Of a DNA stretch of 64,000 nt, positions 35,655 to 45,285 are shown one piece after another. The stretch covers positions 2,108,001-2,172,000 of the forward strand of contig NZ_JAEKJR010000002.1 of assembly GCF_017303155.1 (NCBI RefSeq). Reading direction: 5' to 3'. A model generated the notes under the pieces. The model searched no databases, was not told where the DNA came from, and was given only the letters and a program-made list of their open reading frames with translations. Each line of letters starts with the position of its first letter. Positions within the stretch are counted from its first letter, which is position 1. The stretch is from Microbulbifer salipaludis. Its GTDB lineage: Bacteria > Pseudomonadota > Gammaproteobacteria > Pseudomonadales > Cellvibrionaceae. Position numbers and translations under genes: made by a program.

Positions 35655-36389
35655 TCAGATATTCAGAACCTGTTTAACGAAGGGAATTGTAATTTTGCGC
35701 TGGGCCTGAAGAGACGCCCGGTCCAGCTGCTCCAGGCAGGCGAAAAGCGCGCGGGTGTCCCGCGGTGCCCGATGCAGTATGTACTGGGCCACATCTTCCG
35801 GTAAGTCGAAGCCCCGCAGGCGGCTGCGCTGGCGCAGCGCGGCCAGTTTGTCGGTATCACTCAACGGATGTAACTGGAAGGTAAGCCCCCACTGCAGACG
35901 CGAGTGCAGGTCGGCAAGATCCAGCGCGAGGCCGCGCGGAGACTTGCGCGCCCCCAGAATCAGCTGGCGACCGCCGTCGCGCAGCCGGTTGTAAAGATGA
36001 AACAGGGCGGTCTGCCAGTTTGCCCGCCCTTCAATCAGCTGCAGGTCGTCAATACACACCAGATCGAGAAACTCCAGCCCATCGACGATCACTTCCGGCT
36101 CGGTCTCGATCAGCTCCGCCAGCGGCAGGTACTGAAAGCTGCGCCCGGCCCCCTCAGCGACCTGGCAAACCGCTTGCAGCAGGTGCGTCACCCCGCTGCC
36201 CGGTTCCCCCCACAGGTACACGGCCTGCTCGGGACTTTCGCCACTGGCGAAACCTCGCAGCAGGCCCACCACCTGGCGGTTACCATCGTCGGGCGACTGG
36301 AAAAAATTGGCAAAGGTGGCGTCATCGCGCAGGGACACCCCCAGCGAGAGCTGCTGCGGGACACCACCAGGTTGACTGCTATCGGCCAC
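35655..36389 (-). CDS. hda: DnaA regulatory inactivator Hda
   Basis: 244 aa, AAA+ ATPase related to DnaA domain III. With the sliding clamp it stimulates ATP hydrolysis by DnaA and so prevents over-initiation. The N-terminus QQLSLGVSLRDDATFANFF holds the clamp-binding QLSL-type motif. The P-loop is GEPGSGVTH, lacking the usual Lys, as also seen in E. coli Hda. Walker B is LVCIDDLQLI, and sensor-like blocks follow. The start appears to be GTG at 36389, 6 bp after the DUF2066 stop, so the two are in one operon. This neighbourhood (hda, DUF2066, purM, purN) is conserved in Pseudomonas. Confidence 0.92.
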   Translation of the reverse strand: MADSSQPGGVPQQLSLGVSLRDDATFANFFQSPDDGNRQVVGLLRGFASGESPEQAVYLWGEPGSGVTHLLQAVCQVAEGAGRSFQYLPLAELIETEPEVIVDGLEFLDLVCIDDLQLIEGRANWQTALFHLYNRLRDGGRQLILGARKSPRGLALDLADLHSRLQWGLTFQLHPLSDTDKLAALRQRSRLRGFDLPEDVAQYILHRAPRDTRALFACLEQLDRASLQAQRKITIPFVKQVLNI

Positions 36390-36395
36390 GGGGTA

Positions 36396-37493
36396 TTACT
36401 GCCAGCTGTAGCGCAGGGGATTCTGGGCACTGCCCAGCGGCGCACGATAGCCGGTCAAATCCACCAGCCCATCGTCTTTTGCCAGCTGCAAGTTGCGGTT
36501 CAGGGCAAGCACGTCCCGCAGGGATTCCAGCTGGGTGCTCGTGGTCAGCGCCAGTGTCAGCCGATCGCCATTGACCGCCAGCACATCCGCACTGCTGACC
36601 TGGGCCAACCCCTGCAAATAACGGGTGGCCGCGGAGTAGTCGGCAAAGCTGCGCACACCGGAAATCTCCACCAGTACGGCACTGGTCACCCCGGTGTCGT
36701 CGGTGCGCACCGCATAGCGCTCGGCCAGGCGGTTCGCCGCCTCATTCACACCGCGCAGGGCCACTTCTTCCAGCGAGGTACCGCTGGCATCGAAGGCATA
36801 GCTGCGGCCCCCGTGAACCAGCAACCAGTTGGCCTGCCAGCGCTGCCCGGAACTCTGCAACAGGCGCCCCATCAGGGTCGCATCCGGGCGATAGCGCACG
36901 CCGGCGCGCTCTGCCGCGCCCTCGTCCTGCGCCCACAGGGCGCCGAGGGGCATATTGCGCTGGTCATTGAGATCCATTACCGGGAAGTCCAGCGGCAAAC
37001 CGCGCTCCATGGCCAGCCCTTCGAGCAGACCGAACAGTTCCGGGTAGTCTTCCTGGCGCAGGGTATCGCGGCCGCCCTGCAGGGTATCCACCGCCATCCA
37101 CACCAGGGTACCCGGGCGGTTATTCGGCCACAGGGGCAATTGCAGCTGGTGCACCAGATCATTCACCGCCTGGGGGTCAAACGTCAGATGCACATAGAGC
37201 TGGTTATCGACGGTGTCATAGCGGTAGCCCTGTACGTATTTCTGGGCCTGCTCCAGTACCGGTGTCAGCTTGGGGTCACTGCCCACCGCCTGGTTGCCGG
37301 TCACCCGCACAAACACGCGCTCCAGGCCCCGGCTGGTGGCCGCAGCGCGGTCCGTGGTCCCGCGGCTGGGTACCGCTTCGTTCACTTCGTACAGACCCGG
37401 CATTACCCGCGCCGACGCAGGCAGTACCGCCAGCAGTGCCGCCAGCAACAGCGCGAAACAGAGTAGCCCCCGGGGGTTCATGGTCAATGGCAT
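36396..37493 (-). CDS. DUF2066 exported protein
   Basis: 365 aa. A signal peptide (GLLCFALLLAALLAVLPASA) precedes a conserved domain with NEAVPSRGTTDRAAATSRGLERVFVRVTG near the mature N-terminus. The domain is found next to hda and purM in many gammaproteobacteria, but no function is known. The ATG at 37493 follows AGGGGA; a second ATG is four codons in. First gene of the hda operon and divergent from purM across 259 bp. Confidence 0.85.
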   Translation of the reverse strand: MPLTMNPRGLLCFALLLAALLAVLPASARVMPGLYEVNEAVPSRGTTDRAAATSRGLERVFVRVTGNQAVGSDPKLTPVLEQAQKYVQGYRYDTVDNQLYVHLTFDPQAVNDLVHQLQLPLWPNNRPGTLVWMAVDTLQGGRDTLRQEDYPELFGLLEGLAMERGLPLDFPVMDLNDQRNMPLGALWAQDEGAAERAGVRYRPDATLMGRLLQSSGQRWQANWLLVHGGRSYAFDASGTSLEEVALRGVNEAANRLAERYAVRTDDTGVTSAVLVEISGVRSFADYSAATRYLQGLAQVSSADVLAVNGDRLTLALTTSTQLESLRDVLALNRNLQLAKDDGLVDLTGYRAPLGSAQNPLRYSWQ

Positions 37494-37752
37494 TGGCTCG
37501 GTGTCCCCTTTACCTCTTTTATAGGCGTATCAGATGCACGCCCCAGAACCGGTTTACGCCGGTGGCATGGCCTTCGCACAATCGGGCAAGGCCTGCTGGG
37601 TGGTGCGCTTACACGCCGAAGACAGGCCCCGGCGGTCAATTACCGGCTATTGTATCAGTGTCGGCTGTTTCTCCCAGCCTTCAGTTCGCACATTCAGGTA
37701 AATTTCTACTAGAATACGCGCCCTTCCAAACAGGCCCTTTACAGGTTGAACC

Positions 37753-38817
37753 ATGAGCGACTCCAAGCCGAACTCCTCCAGCCCCTCTCTCAGCTACAAA
37801 GACGCCGGTGTCGATATCGACGCAGGCAACGCGTTGGTCGAGCGTATCAAGCATGTGGCCAAGCGTACCGCGCGCCCAGAGGTGATGGGCGGCCTGGGCG
37901 GTTTTGGCGCTCTGTGCGAGCTGCCTACCGGTTATAAAGAACCGGTTCTGGTGTCCGGTACCGACGGTGTGGGCACCAAGCTGCGCCTCGCCATGGACCT
38001 GGGCATCCACGACACCATCGGTATCGATCTGGTGGCCATGTGCGTAAATGACCTGGTTGTCGCCGGTGCCGAGCCGCTGTTCTTCCTGGATTACTACGCC
38101 ACCGGCAAGCTGAACGTGGATATTGCGGCAGACGTGGTGGCCGGTATCGGCCGCGGTTGCGAACTGGCGGGTGCCGCGCTGGTGGGTGGCGAGACCGCCG
38201 AAATGCCCGGTATGTACGAGGGTGACGACTACGACCTGGCCGGCTTCTGTGTCGGTGTGGTGGAAAAATCCGAGATCATCGACGGCTCCAAAGTGCAAGC
38301 CGGTGACAAACTGATTGCGCTGGGCTCCTCTGGCCCCCACTCCAATGGCTACTCCCTGATTCGCAAGGTGCTCGAAATCAGCGGTGCAGACCTGCAGAAA
38401 GACCTTGAGGGCAAAACCCTGGCCGAGTCCCTGATGGCGCCCACCCGCATCTACGTCAAGAACCTGCTGGCGCTGATGAAGGAGGTCCAGGTCAACGCCC
38501 TGAGCCATATCACCGGCGGTGGCTTGCTGGAGAACCTGCCCCGCGTACTCCCCGAGAGTGCCCGCGCAGTGATCGACACCAAGAGCTGGGCTCTGCCGCC
38601 CGTATTCCGCTGGCTGCAGGAAGCCGGCAATATCGAAGGCCGCGAGATGTACCGCACCTTCAACTGTGGTGTTGGCATGGTGATCTGTGTACCCGCCGCC
38701 GATGCCGACAAAGCGGTCGCCAAGTTACAAGAACTGGGCGAAGACGCCTTCATCCTCGGCAGCATCGAAGCGGCCACGGACGCCGACGGCGAAGCGGTCG
38801 AGCTGGCGGGACTGTAA
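37753..38817 (+). CDS. purM: Phosphoribosylaminoimidazole (AIR) synthetase
   Basis: 354 aa, usual length. It closes the imidazole ring of FGAM to give AIR, using ATP, directly after PurL in the pathway. Conserved blocks: [20 protein letters not shown] at the start, [34 protein letters not shown], and [13 protein letters not shown]. Followed 7 bp later by purN, its pathway partner, in one operon. Confidence 0.97.
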   Translation: MSDSKPNSSSPSLSYKDAGVDIDAGNALVERIKHVAKRTARPEVMGGLGGFGALCELPTGYKEPVLVSGTDGVGTKLRLAMDLGIHDTIGIDLVAMCVNDLVVAGAEPLFFLDYYATGKLNVDIAADVVAGIGRGCELAGAALVGGETAEMPGMYEGDDYDLAGFCVGVVEKSEIIDGSKVQAGDKLIALGSSGPHSNGYSLIRKVLEISGADLQKDLEGKTLAESLMAPTRIYVKNLLALMKEVQVNALSHITGGGLLENLPRVLPESARAVIDTKSWALPPVFRWLQEAGNIEGREMYRTFNCGVGMVICVPAADADKAVAKLQELGEDAFILGSIEAATDADGEAVELAGL

Positions 38818-38824
38818 TCCAACG

Positions 38825-39499
38825 ATGTCTACCCAATCCTCACCCGCGCCCACTGCGGCGCGGTGCCGCGTCGTGGTACTGATTTCCGGTAGCGGCACCA
38901 ATCTCCAGGCATTCCTTGACGACGCCGCCAGCGAGGCGTGCGACTACACGGTAGAGGCCGTCATCAGCAACAAAGCGGATGCCTACGGCCTCACCCGTGC
39001 ACACAATGCCGGCGTTGCCACCGAGGTGCTGAGCCACCGGGATTTCTCCGATCGCGAGCACTTCGACCAGGCGATGGCCAAACTGATCGACGGCTATCAA
39101 CCGGACCTGGTGATTCTTGCCGGCTTCATGCGCATCCTCACCCCCGACTTCGTGCGCCACTACAGCGGTCGCCTGTTGAACATTCATCCATCCCTGTTGC
39201 CCAAGTACCAGGGCCTGCACACGCACCAGCGTGCGCTGGACGCCGGAGACCACGAACACGGTGCCACCGTGCACTTTGTTACCGAAGAACTGGATGGCGG
39301 CCCGCCCATATTGCAGGCCGCTGTTCCCATTGAAGCCGGTGATACCGCGGAAACCCTTGCACAGCGTGTTCAGGTGCAGGAACATAAAATCTATCCGCTG
39401 GTTGCCCGCTGGTTTGCCCAGGGGCGGCTGAACATGGACGGCGATCGCGCGCTGCTGGATGGCGAGCTACTGCCCCGCGGCGGCAAGCGCCTCGACTGA
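38825..39499 (+). CDS. purN: Phosphoribosylglycinamide formyltransferase
   Basis: 224 aa from the ATG at 38825. It transfers a formyl group from 10-formyl-THF to GAR, the third step of purine synthesis. VLISGSGTNLQAFLDD is the phosphate-binding start, LAGFMRILTPDFV the folate-site block, and NIHPSLLPKYQGLHTHQRAL holds the catalytic His. Coupled to purM by a 7-bp gap. Slightly longer than the E. coli enzyme at its C-terminus. Confidence 0.96.
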   Translation: MSTQSSPAPTAARCRVVVLISGSGTNLQAFLDDAASEACDYTVEAVISNKADAYGLTRAHNAGVATEVLSHRDFSDREHFDQAMAKLIDGYQPDLVILAGFMRILTPDFVRHYSGRLLNIHPSLLPKYQGLHTHQRALDAGDHEHGATVHFVTEELDGGPPILQAAVPIEAGDTAETLAQRVQVQEHKIYPLVARWFAQGRLNMDGDRALLDGELLPRGGKRLD

Positions 39500-39559
39500 C
39501 AGGCCGACTACACTTTCGGCCTGAATCTACAATCAGAATTTCAGGCCGGAGGTGGACCC

Positions 39560-40324
39560 TTGATTCACAACGCACTGCGAAAGAAAGCGATTGGCAACAC
39601 CCTGTTACTGTCGCTTCTCACCCTATTTGCCATTGCCCCCCTCAGCCAGGCTGAAACAGGCGACGAAACCGCGCCCAAGGTACTCCTCCCCTTCTCCGCC
39701 ACCTATGAGGCCAAGTTCAGTGGCTTTGCCGTGACCGCCGAACGCAAACTCACAGGCTCACCCGCCAGCTGGCGGCTGGATTTTTCGGCCCACTCGATGT
39801 TTGCAAAAATTGAAGAGTACTCCCGCTTCGCGCAACAGGGGCTGCAGCTCATACCGCAACATTACGACTACCAGAAATCCGGCCTGGGCAAGGACCGCCA
39901 CACCGCGTTGAGTTTCGAAGACAACGCAAGCCGTGTCGTCAATGTTTACGACAAGTCACGCAGTATCGAAAAAGCGCCGGCGAATTTGCAGGACAAGATC
40001 AGCTATCAATTACAACTGGCGGTGGATGTCGCCAATGGGAAAACGCCGCTGAAATACCAGGTGGCCGACGGTCGTAAAATTCGCCAGTACGAATTCCGCG
40101 TCGCCGGCACAGAAAATATCAAAACGCCAATGGGTATGATCGAAACCGTCAAGGTTGAACGGGTGCGCGAGGCTGGCGCAGAACGTGTCACCAATATCTG
40201 GTTTGCCCCCAAATGGAATTACGCGTTAGTAAAACTTTGGCAGCAAGAAGATAATGGCAAAAGCTACCAAATCACCCTGACAAAATTATCCATTAATGGC
40301 AAAGAAGTCCGCGCTGAAAATTAA
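39560..40324 (+). CDS. DUF3108 exported protein
   Basis: 254 aa starting with TTG at 39560; GGAGGTGG 6 nt upstream supports this start. A signal peptide (NTLLLSLLTLFAIAPLSQA) is followed by a beta-rich domain: LPFSATYEAKFSGFAVTAER, IPQHYDYQKSGLGKDRHTAL, DKISYQLQLAVDVANG and TNIWFAPKWNYALVKLWQ. This matches DUF3108, periplasmic or outer-membrane-associated beta-barrel-like proteins of unknown function often found right after purN. Probably part of the purMN transcript. Confidence 0.85.
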   Translation: MIHNALRKKAIGNTLLLSLLTLFAIAPLSQAETGDETAPKVLLPFSATYEAKFSGFAVTAERKLTGSPASWRLDFSAHSMFAKIEEYSRFAQQGLQLIPQHYDYQKSGLGKDRHTALSFEDNASRVVNVYDKSRSIEKAPANLQDKISYQLQLAVDVANGKTPLKYQVADGRKIRQYEFRVAGTENIKTPMGMIETVKVERVREAGAERVTNIWFAPKWNYALVKLWQQEDNGKSYQITLTKLSINGKEVRAEN

Positions 40325-40552
40325 TTGGAAAAAATTTCTCACATCTTCCAAAAAATTTACGACAACCCGTAGATTTTTCCGCTACAGGCCACTATAAAGT
40401 CGCCGCATTCTCCACGTGCGTAAAAATCGCACTGCTAGAATCAAGCTACTGGGAATTTGTTTGCTTGAAGCAAAAACTTTCTGGAAAAGCTTCTTCGCCA
40501 GTAAAGGGTCATTTTCCCGCTGGCATAATTTTCAGCAATTGAGTGGGACCTC

Positions 40553-42016
40553 ATGACTATCAAATCTTTGCGTAAGGCCGCGCTGGCCACGGCTATCTGC
40601 GCCGTCACCGGCGGCACTTTCTCAAGCGGCGCCCTGGCAGCGGGCTTCGCGCTTCAAGAATCCAGCACCTCGGGCCTAGGTCGTGCGTTCGCCGCGGAAA
40701 ACGCCATCGGCGACAACGCAGCTATTCTTGCGCGCAACCCAGCAGGCTCTGCGCTGTTTAACGAAATGGCGTTTTCGGTCGGCGTTACCTACGTCAATCC
40801 GGAAATCGATGCCGCCGGCACAACGGACTACTATTCTCTCACCTCCGCCGGCCCGAACCTGGAAGCCTCGGTATTTGACAGGGCCGACGACTACGCCAGT
40901 AGCGCCTTTGTACCCAATGCCTATTTTGCCATGCCGCTGGACGACTGCTGGTCGTTCGGTCTGGCGATGAACACTGACTACGGCCTGGAAACCGATTTCG
41001 ATTCCGATTGGCCGGTCACCCATATTGCGGACCAGACCGAACTGCTGTCCGTCAACATCGCGCCGTCGGTGGCTTTCGACTGGAACAACCAGTTCAGTGT
41101 GGGCGTTTCCGTCAATTTCCTGTACGCGGATGCCACGCTGAAAAGCAAAGTACCCAATAACTTTGTGCTCGATCCGCTCGCGGAGCAAATCCTGGGTGGC
41201 CCGGCGTCCAATGCGAAACTGCTCGATGCAGAGGGTGACGACTGGGATGTGGGCTGGAGCATCGGAGCACTCTGGCGCAGCGTCGATGGCCGTACCCATA
41301 TCGGCGTTTCTTACCAGTCCGAGCTGGACCCGGAAATTGAAGCAGATGTAGATTCAGACCTGCTGCGCTCCGCGACCACCGGCCTGCCGTTCAACAACGA
41401 GCGCGCCAACCTTACCCTGGACCTGCCCGATATGTTCGAGCTGGGTATCTACCACCGCTTCCACGATGAGTGGGGCGTCGCGTTCGGTGCAATGTGGACC
41501 GACTGGGACGACTTCGAACGCCTCGAAGCCTTTTTCCCCAATCAGCGCGTAAACGGCAACCCGGTGCCGGACTACAACCCGCTGAAGATCAAGGAAGAGA
41601 ACTTCAAGACCGGCTGGCGCTATAGCCTGGGTGTCGAATACTACCCCTGCGATGAAGTGACCTGGCGCTTCGGCTATGCCTACGACAATGGCGCTGCACG
41701 CGATGGCTTTAACAACGACGCCCTTGCTGAGTCACAGGCGGTAGGTTTCCTTCCCGACGGACTCCCGGTTACCTGGCGTACCCTGTCCATTCCAGACGCC
41801 GACCGCCAGTGGGTGACCTTTGGCGGCACTTACAAGGTGAACAATCAGCTGAGTATCGACGGTGGCCTCGCATACCTGTGGGGTGACGATGAGCCTATTC
41901 AGGAATTCCAGGCCCTGCCTCTGGTGCCGGGTGTTGGACTTGGCACCTACTTCGATGGTGGCACCACCAACCTCGAAGCCTGGCTAATCGGCGCCTCCCT
42001 GAACTACAGCTTCTGA
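40553..42016 (+). CDS. FadL/OmpP1-type outer-membrane transporter
   Basis: 487 aa. The signal peptide ends near SSGALA, and the mature protein begins AGFALQESSTSGLGRAFA, the buried N-terminal plug strand with the conserved GxGxAxAG-type motif. ARNPAGSALF is the next family block. The rest alternates in the pattern of a 14-strand barrel and ends NYSF, with the terminal aromatic expected for barrel assembly. FadL-family proteins take up long-chain fatty acids or other hydrophobic compounds. It is a single gene with its own terminator and a 228-bp upstream region. Confidence 0.92.
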   Translation: MTIKSLRKAALATAICAVTGGTFSSGALAAGFALQESSTSGLGRAFAAENAIGDNAAILARNPAGSALFNEMAFSVGVTYVNPEIDAAGTTDYYSLTSAGPNLEASVFDRADDYASSAFVPNAYFAMPLDDCWSFGLAMNTDYGLETDFDSDWPVTHIADQTELLSVNIAPSVAFDWNNQFSVGVSVNFLYADATLKSKVPNNFVLDPLAEQILGGPASNAKLLDAEGDDWDVGWSIGALWRSVDGRTHIGVSYQSELDPEIEADVDSDLLRSATTGLPFNNERANLTLDLPDMFELGIYHRFHDEWGVAFGAMWTDWDDFERLEAFFPNQRVNGNPVPDYNPLKIKEENFKTGWRYSLGVEYYPCDEVTWRFGYAYDNGAARDGFNNDALAESQAVGFLPDGLPVTWRTLSIPDADRQWVTFGGTYKVNNQLSIDGGLAYLWGDDEPIQEFQALPLVPGVGLGTYFDGGTTNLEAWLIGASLNYSF

Positions 42017-42041
42017 TACGAAGCGGCAAAACCTGTCCTCG

Positions 42042-42070
42042 TGCCGGGCCTCAAGGCCCGGCATTTTTTT
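42042..42070 (+). terminator. Intrinsic terminator of the FadL-type gene
   Basis: A 9-bp perfect stem (TGCCGGGCC / GGCCCGGCA), TCAA loop and seven T. Confidence 0.95.
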
Positions 42071-42614
42071 GCCTGCCAATCATCGCGATTGCCAGCGCCA
42101 ATCAATACCAAGCCCAGCCGCTCGAGCGTCAGGTCTTGTGTTATCCCAAAGGCCCTCTGCGCCTGCAGTGCACCAAATTCATTCCACCGCACGGCCTTTG
42201 CACCCATTTAGGTCCGGATTAATTCAGGGTTTGACGACCAAAGAGGCATCCGTGAGCGCCGAAACTCCATTGGGTTCCTGCTAGCGGCAATACATCAGTC
42301 CCTTGCAGCTTGGCAAAAAGATTTCAAAGCAAGACAAGGGCTTACGCCCTCCGGCAGTAAAAGAAGCGCCCGCGTCGCCGGTTAAACGCCATAGGGCACA
42401 AAGCGACAACGCCTGTAACCCCAAAGACTTGGCACAAAATCTGCTAAACAAATACCAGAGTAGTTCGATAAGGCGCGGTGGTAGCGTACTGATAAGCCGC
42501 CCCGCCGAAATCACCACGGCTCAACAGACCACATGATTTCCGTTGACCAACCGGGCCATTTGTCGCCCGAGTAACAAGCAGACTGGCATCCAACCGCGAT
42601 GCCCTTGAGTAGAG
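42071..42614 (+). other. Long non-coding leader region of the ABC-importer operon
   Basis: About 540 bp without a convincing gene between the FadL terminator and the leader terminator. Small frames inside are Lys/Arg/Gln-rich and have no good ribosome-binding site. Minor hairpins are present (AGGGC TTAC GCCCT near 42344). The promoter of the operon must lie here; if close to the left end, the leader would be several hundred nt. Confidence 0.5.
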
Positions 42615-42665
42615 ACGCTCACCGATCCTGCCCTTCCGGGCAGGCACCGGTGAGCGTTTTTTTTT
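42615..42665 (+). terminator. Leader terminator (putative attenuator) upstream of the CmpA/NrtA-type operon
   Basis: A two-part hairpin. The outer stem ACGCTCACCG / CGGTGAGCGT and the inner stem CCTGCCC / GGGCAGG with a TTCC loop are both perfect, followed by nine T. It ends about 60 nt before the ATG at 42725 in the same direction and with no gene of its own in front. Such a position suits an attenuator relieved by a protein or ligand. No known riboswitch was recognised. Confidence 0.75.
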
Positions 42666-42724
42666 GCCAGATTTTCGAGTGAATAAAACGAAAGAACTTA
42701 GAAATGACCAGGAGCACGATCACC

Positions 42725-44107
42725 ATGCAATGGACAAAGCCCTTCACGAAACTCGCCGCCTCGCTGGCACTGGCCGTAGGATTTTCCTCGGTCGTCGTGC
42801 CCGCCAGTGCCGAGGAACTCGGTTACCCGGAAAAAGAAGAGCTGACCTTCGGCTTTATCAAACTCACCGATATGGCGCCCATTGCCATCGCCTATGAAAA
42901 AGGGTTTTTCGAGGAGGAAGGCCTGTACGTCACTATCGAGGCACAGGCGAACTGGAAAGTGCTGCTGGACGGTGTCATCGATGGCCGTCTCGACGGTGCA
43001 CATATGCTGGCAGGCCAGCCGATTGCCGCCACCATGGGTTTCGGCACCAAGGCGGACATCATCACGCCCTTTTCCATGGATCTTAACGGCAACGGTATCA
43101 CCGTCTCCAACGCGATCTGGGAAGAAATGAAGCCGAACATTCCCAAGATGGACGACGGTCGCCCGGTGCACCCGATCAAGGCCGATGCGCTCAAACCCGT
43201 GGTGGAAAAATACAAGGCGGATGGCAAGCCCTTCAATATGGGCATGGTATTCCCGGTATCCACCCATAACTATGAACTCCGTTACTGGCTGGCTGCCGGT
43301 GGTATTCACCCCGGTTACTACGCGCCACACAAAGGCGACACCTCTGGCCAGATTGACGCCGATGCACTGCTCTCAGTAACCCCGCCGCCACAAATGCCAG
43401 CCACTCTGGAGGCAGGCACCATCTACGGCTACTGTGTCGGCGAACCCTGGAACCAGCAGGCCGTATTCAAAGGCATTGGTGTGCCCGTCGTCACCGACTA
43501 TGAGATCTGGAAAGACAATCCAGAGAAGGTCTTCGGTATTACCAAGGAATTTGCCGAAAAATACCCCAACACCACCGTACGGATTACCCGCGCCCTGATT
43601 CGCGCCGCCATGTGGCTGGATGAAAACAACAATGCGAATCGCCCGGAAGCCGTAAAGATCCTGTCACAGTCCAACTACGTGGGTGCGGATTACGATGTGA
43701 TCGCCAACAGCATGACCGGCACCTTTGAATACGAAAAAGGTGACAAGCGCGAAGTGCCCGACTTCAATGTGTTCTTCCGCTACCACGCCACCTACCCCTA
43801 CTACTCTGATGCCATCTGGTACCTCACCCAGATGCGTCGCTGGGGCCAGATCTCTGAAGACAAACCGGACGAGTGGTACAAGGAGCTGGCAGCCAAGGTT
43901 TACCGCCCCGACATCTACCAGGCCGCCGCCAAATCCCTGATCGAAGAGAAGCTGGCCACCGCCGGGCAATTCCCAGACTTCACCAGTGAAGATGGCTACC
44001 GCAACCCGCAGACCCACTTTATCGACGGCATCGTCTACAACGGCCAGAAACCCAATGAATATATCGAAAAATTCGCCATTGGCTTGAAGTCCGGACAAAA
44101 GCTTTAA
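42725..44107 (+). CDS. CmpA/NrtA-type ABC transporter substrate-binding protein
   Basis: 460 aa from the ATG at 42725 with GGAG 10 nt upstream. A signal peptide ([20 protein letters not shown]) is followed by [41 protein letters not shown] and [14 protein letters not shown], the binding-site blocks of the nitrate/bicarbonate-binding NrtA/CmpA family. The ligand is not certain: the family also includes cyanate and other small-anion importers. The next two genes are the matching permease and ATPase. A short hairpin at 44122-44150 follows, which could raise the stability of this transcript part, as is common for binding-protein genes. Confidence 0.9.
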   Translation: MQWTKPFTKLAASLALAVGFSSVVVPASAEELGYPEKEELTFGFIKLTDMAPIAIAYEKGFFEEEGLYVTIEAQANWKVLLDGVIDGRLDGAHMLAGQPIAATMGFGTKADIITPFSMDLNGNGITVSNAIWEEMKPNIPKMDDGRPVHPIKADALKPVVEKYKADGKPFNMGMVFPVSTHNYELRYWLAAGGIHPGYYAPHKGDTSGQIDADALLSVTPPPQMPATLEAGTIYGYCVGEPWNQQAVFKGIGVPVVTDYEIWKDNPEKVFGITKEFAEKYPNTTVRITRALIRAAMWLDENNNANRPEAVKILSQSNYVGADYDVIANSMTGTFEYEKGDKREVPDFNVFFRYHATYPYYSDAIWYLTQMRRWGQISEDKPDEWYKELAAKVYRPDIYQAAAKSLIEEKLATAGQFPDFTSEDGYRNPQTHFIDGIVYNGQKPNEYIEKFAIGLKSGQKL

Positions 44108-44121
44108 CCCGGCAAGAGCAA

Positions 44122-44150
44122 AGCGCTGACCGCCGCGAACGGTCAGCGCT
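44122..44150 (+). other. Intercistronic stem-loop between binding-protein and permease genes
   Basis: Perfect 10-bp stem AGCGCTGACC / GGTCAGCGCT with a 9-nt loop and no T-run. It may act as a 3' stabiliser giving more binding protein than permease. Confidence 0.7.
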
Positions 44151-44218
44151 CGCCCTGAGAATAAAGAAACGAAAAAAGCGCACACCAGATACCCAACTCG
44201 TGTGCAGAGGTAACAGCA

Positions 44219-45223
44219 ATGAACACCACCACTGTAAATGCCGAAAAACTAACTGGCTTCAAACTGCCGCAGCTGCGTCAGGTTTTTAGCGGGATTATTG
44301 TCAGCGGCGTCATCCGGCTGGTCGCCCTGCCACTCGCCGGCATCCTCGCCTTCCTGCTGCTGTGGTCGGTCACTGCGCAGAATATTGATACTTCCCTGGG
44401 CAAGTTCCCAGGCCCCGCTGCGGTGATGGAGCAATTCAATGCACTGTACGATGAGCACCAGCGCTCACGAAAAAAAGAGCAGGCGTTTTACGAGCGCCAG
44501 GAAAAACGCAACGCAGAACGCGTCGCCAAGGATCCGAATTATACGCCGAAGATTCGCGCCTATACCGGCAAGGAAACCTTTCTTGACCAGATCATAACCA
44601 GCCTGGTGACGGTGATGAGCGGGTTCTTGCTGGCCGTTGCCATCGCCGTCCCGCTGGGTATTGCCATCGGCCTGAGTAAAACGCTGAACAGTGCCATCAA
44701 CCCGATTATCCAGATCTTCAAGCCGGTATCGCCGCTGGCGTGGCTGCCCCTGGTCACCATGGTGGTGTCCGCGCTGTATACCTCGCCGGACCCTGTTGTG
44801 GCCAAGTCATTCCTGAACTCGCTGATCACCGTCACCTTGTGTTGTATCTGGCCCATGGTGATCAACACCGCGGTGGGCGTAGCCGGCATCGACAATGACC
44901 TGGTGAATGTCAGTAAGGTACTGCGCCTGCCCGCACTGCGCCATGTTCAGAAAATTGTATTGCCCGCATCCGTACCAATGATTTTTACCGGTATGCGCCT
45001 GTCACTGGGCGTGGCCTGGATGGTACTGATCGCCGCAGAAATGCTCGCGCAAAATCCCGGTCTCGGAAAATTTGTCTGGGACGAATTCCAGAATGGCAGT
45101 TCCGACTCTCTCGCGCGCATCATGACGGCAGTTCTGGTGATCGGGTTTATCGGATTCCTGCTGGATCGCGGCATGTTGACCCTGCAGAAACTGGTTTCCT
45201 GGGACAAATCGGCCAGTCAGTGA
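44219..45223 (+). CDS. NrtB/CmpB-type ABC transporter permease
   Basis: 334 aa. A first membrane span (VALPLAGILAFLLLWSVTA) is followed by a periplasmic or cytosolic charged loop of about 60 residues (RSRKKEQAFYERQEKRN) that many family members have. Five more spans follow in the usual BPD-type region. The ATPase-contact EAA-like segment is KVLRLPALRHVQKIVLPASV. Ribosome-binding site AGAGGTAA is good. The stop overlaps a GTG in front of the next gene, although the ATPase more likely begins at the ATG further in. Confidence 0.9.
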   Translation: MNTTTVNAEKLTGFKLPQLRQVFSGIIVSGVIRLVALPLAGILAFLLLWSVTAQNIDTSLGKFPGPAAVMEQFNALYDEHQRSRKKEQAFYERQEKRNAERVAKDPNYTPKIRAYTGKETFLDQIITSLVTVMSGFLLAVAIAVPLGIAIGLSKTLNSAINPIIQIFKPVSPLAWLPLVTMVVSALYTSPDPVVAKSFLNSLITVTLCCIWPMVINTAVGVAGIDNDLVNVSKVLRLPALRHVQKIVLPASVPMIFTGMRLSLGVAWMVLIAAEMLAQNPGLGKFVWDEFQNGSSDSLARIMTAVLVIGFIGFLLDRGMLTLQKLVSWDKSASQ

Positions 45224-45285
45224 GCCACGCACAGCAAGCCACGCAGAAAAGATACGAAACGAATAATGTAACGGAGAATGAACCG

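Noticed and set aside
42303..42536. 77-residue plus-strand frame in the ABC-operon leader
   Set aside because: No good ribosome-binding site, no recognisable fold, polar low-complexity composition.
42071..42614. Guanidine or other known riboswitch ahead of the ABC operon
   Set aside because: I looked for the conserved blocks of guanidine-type and other common aptamers and did not find them. Only the terminator is clear.
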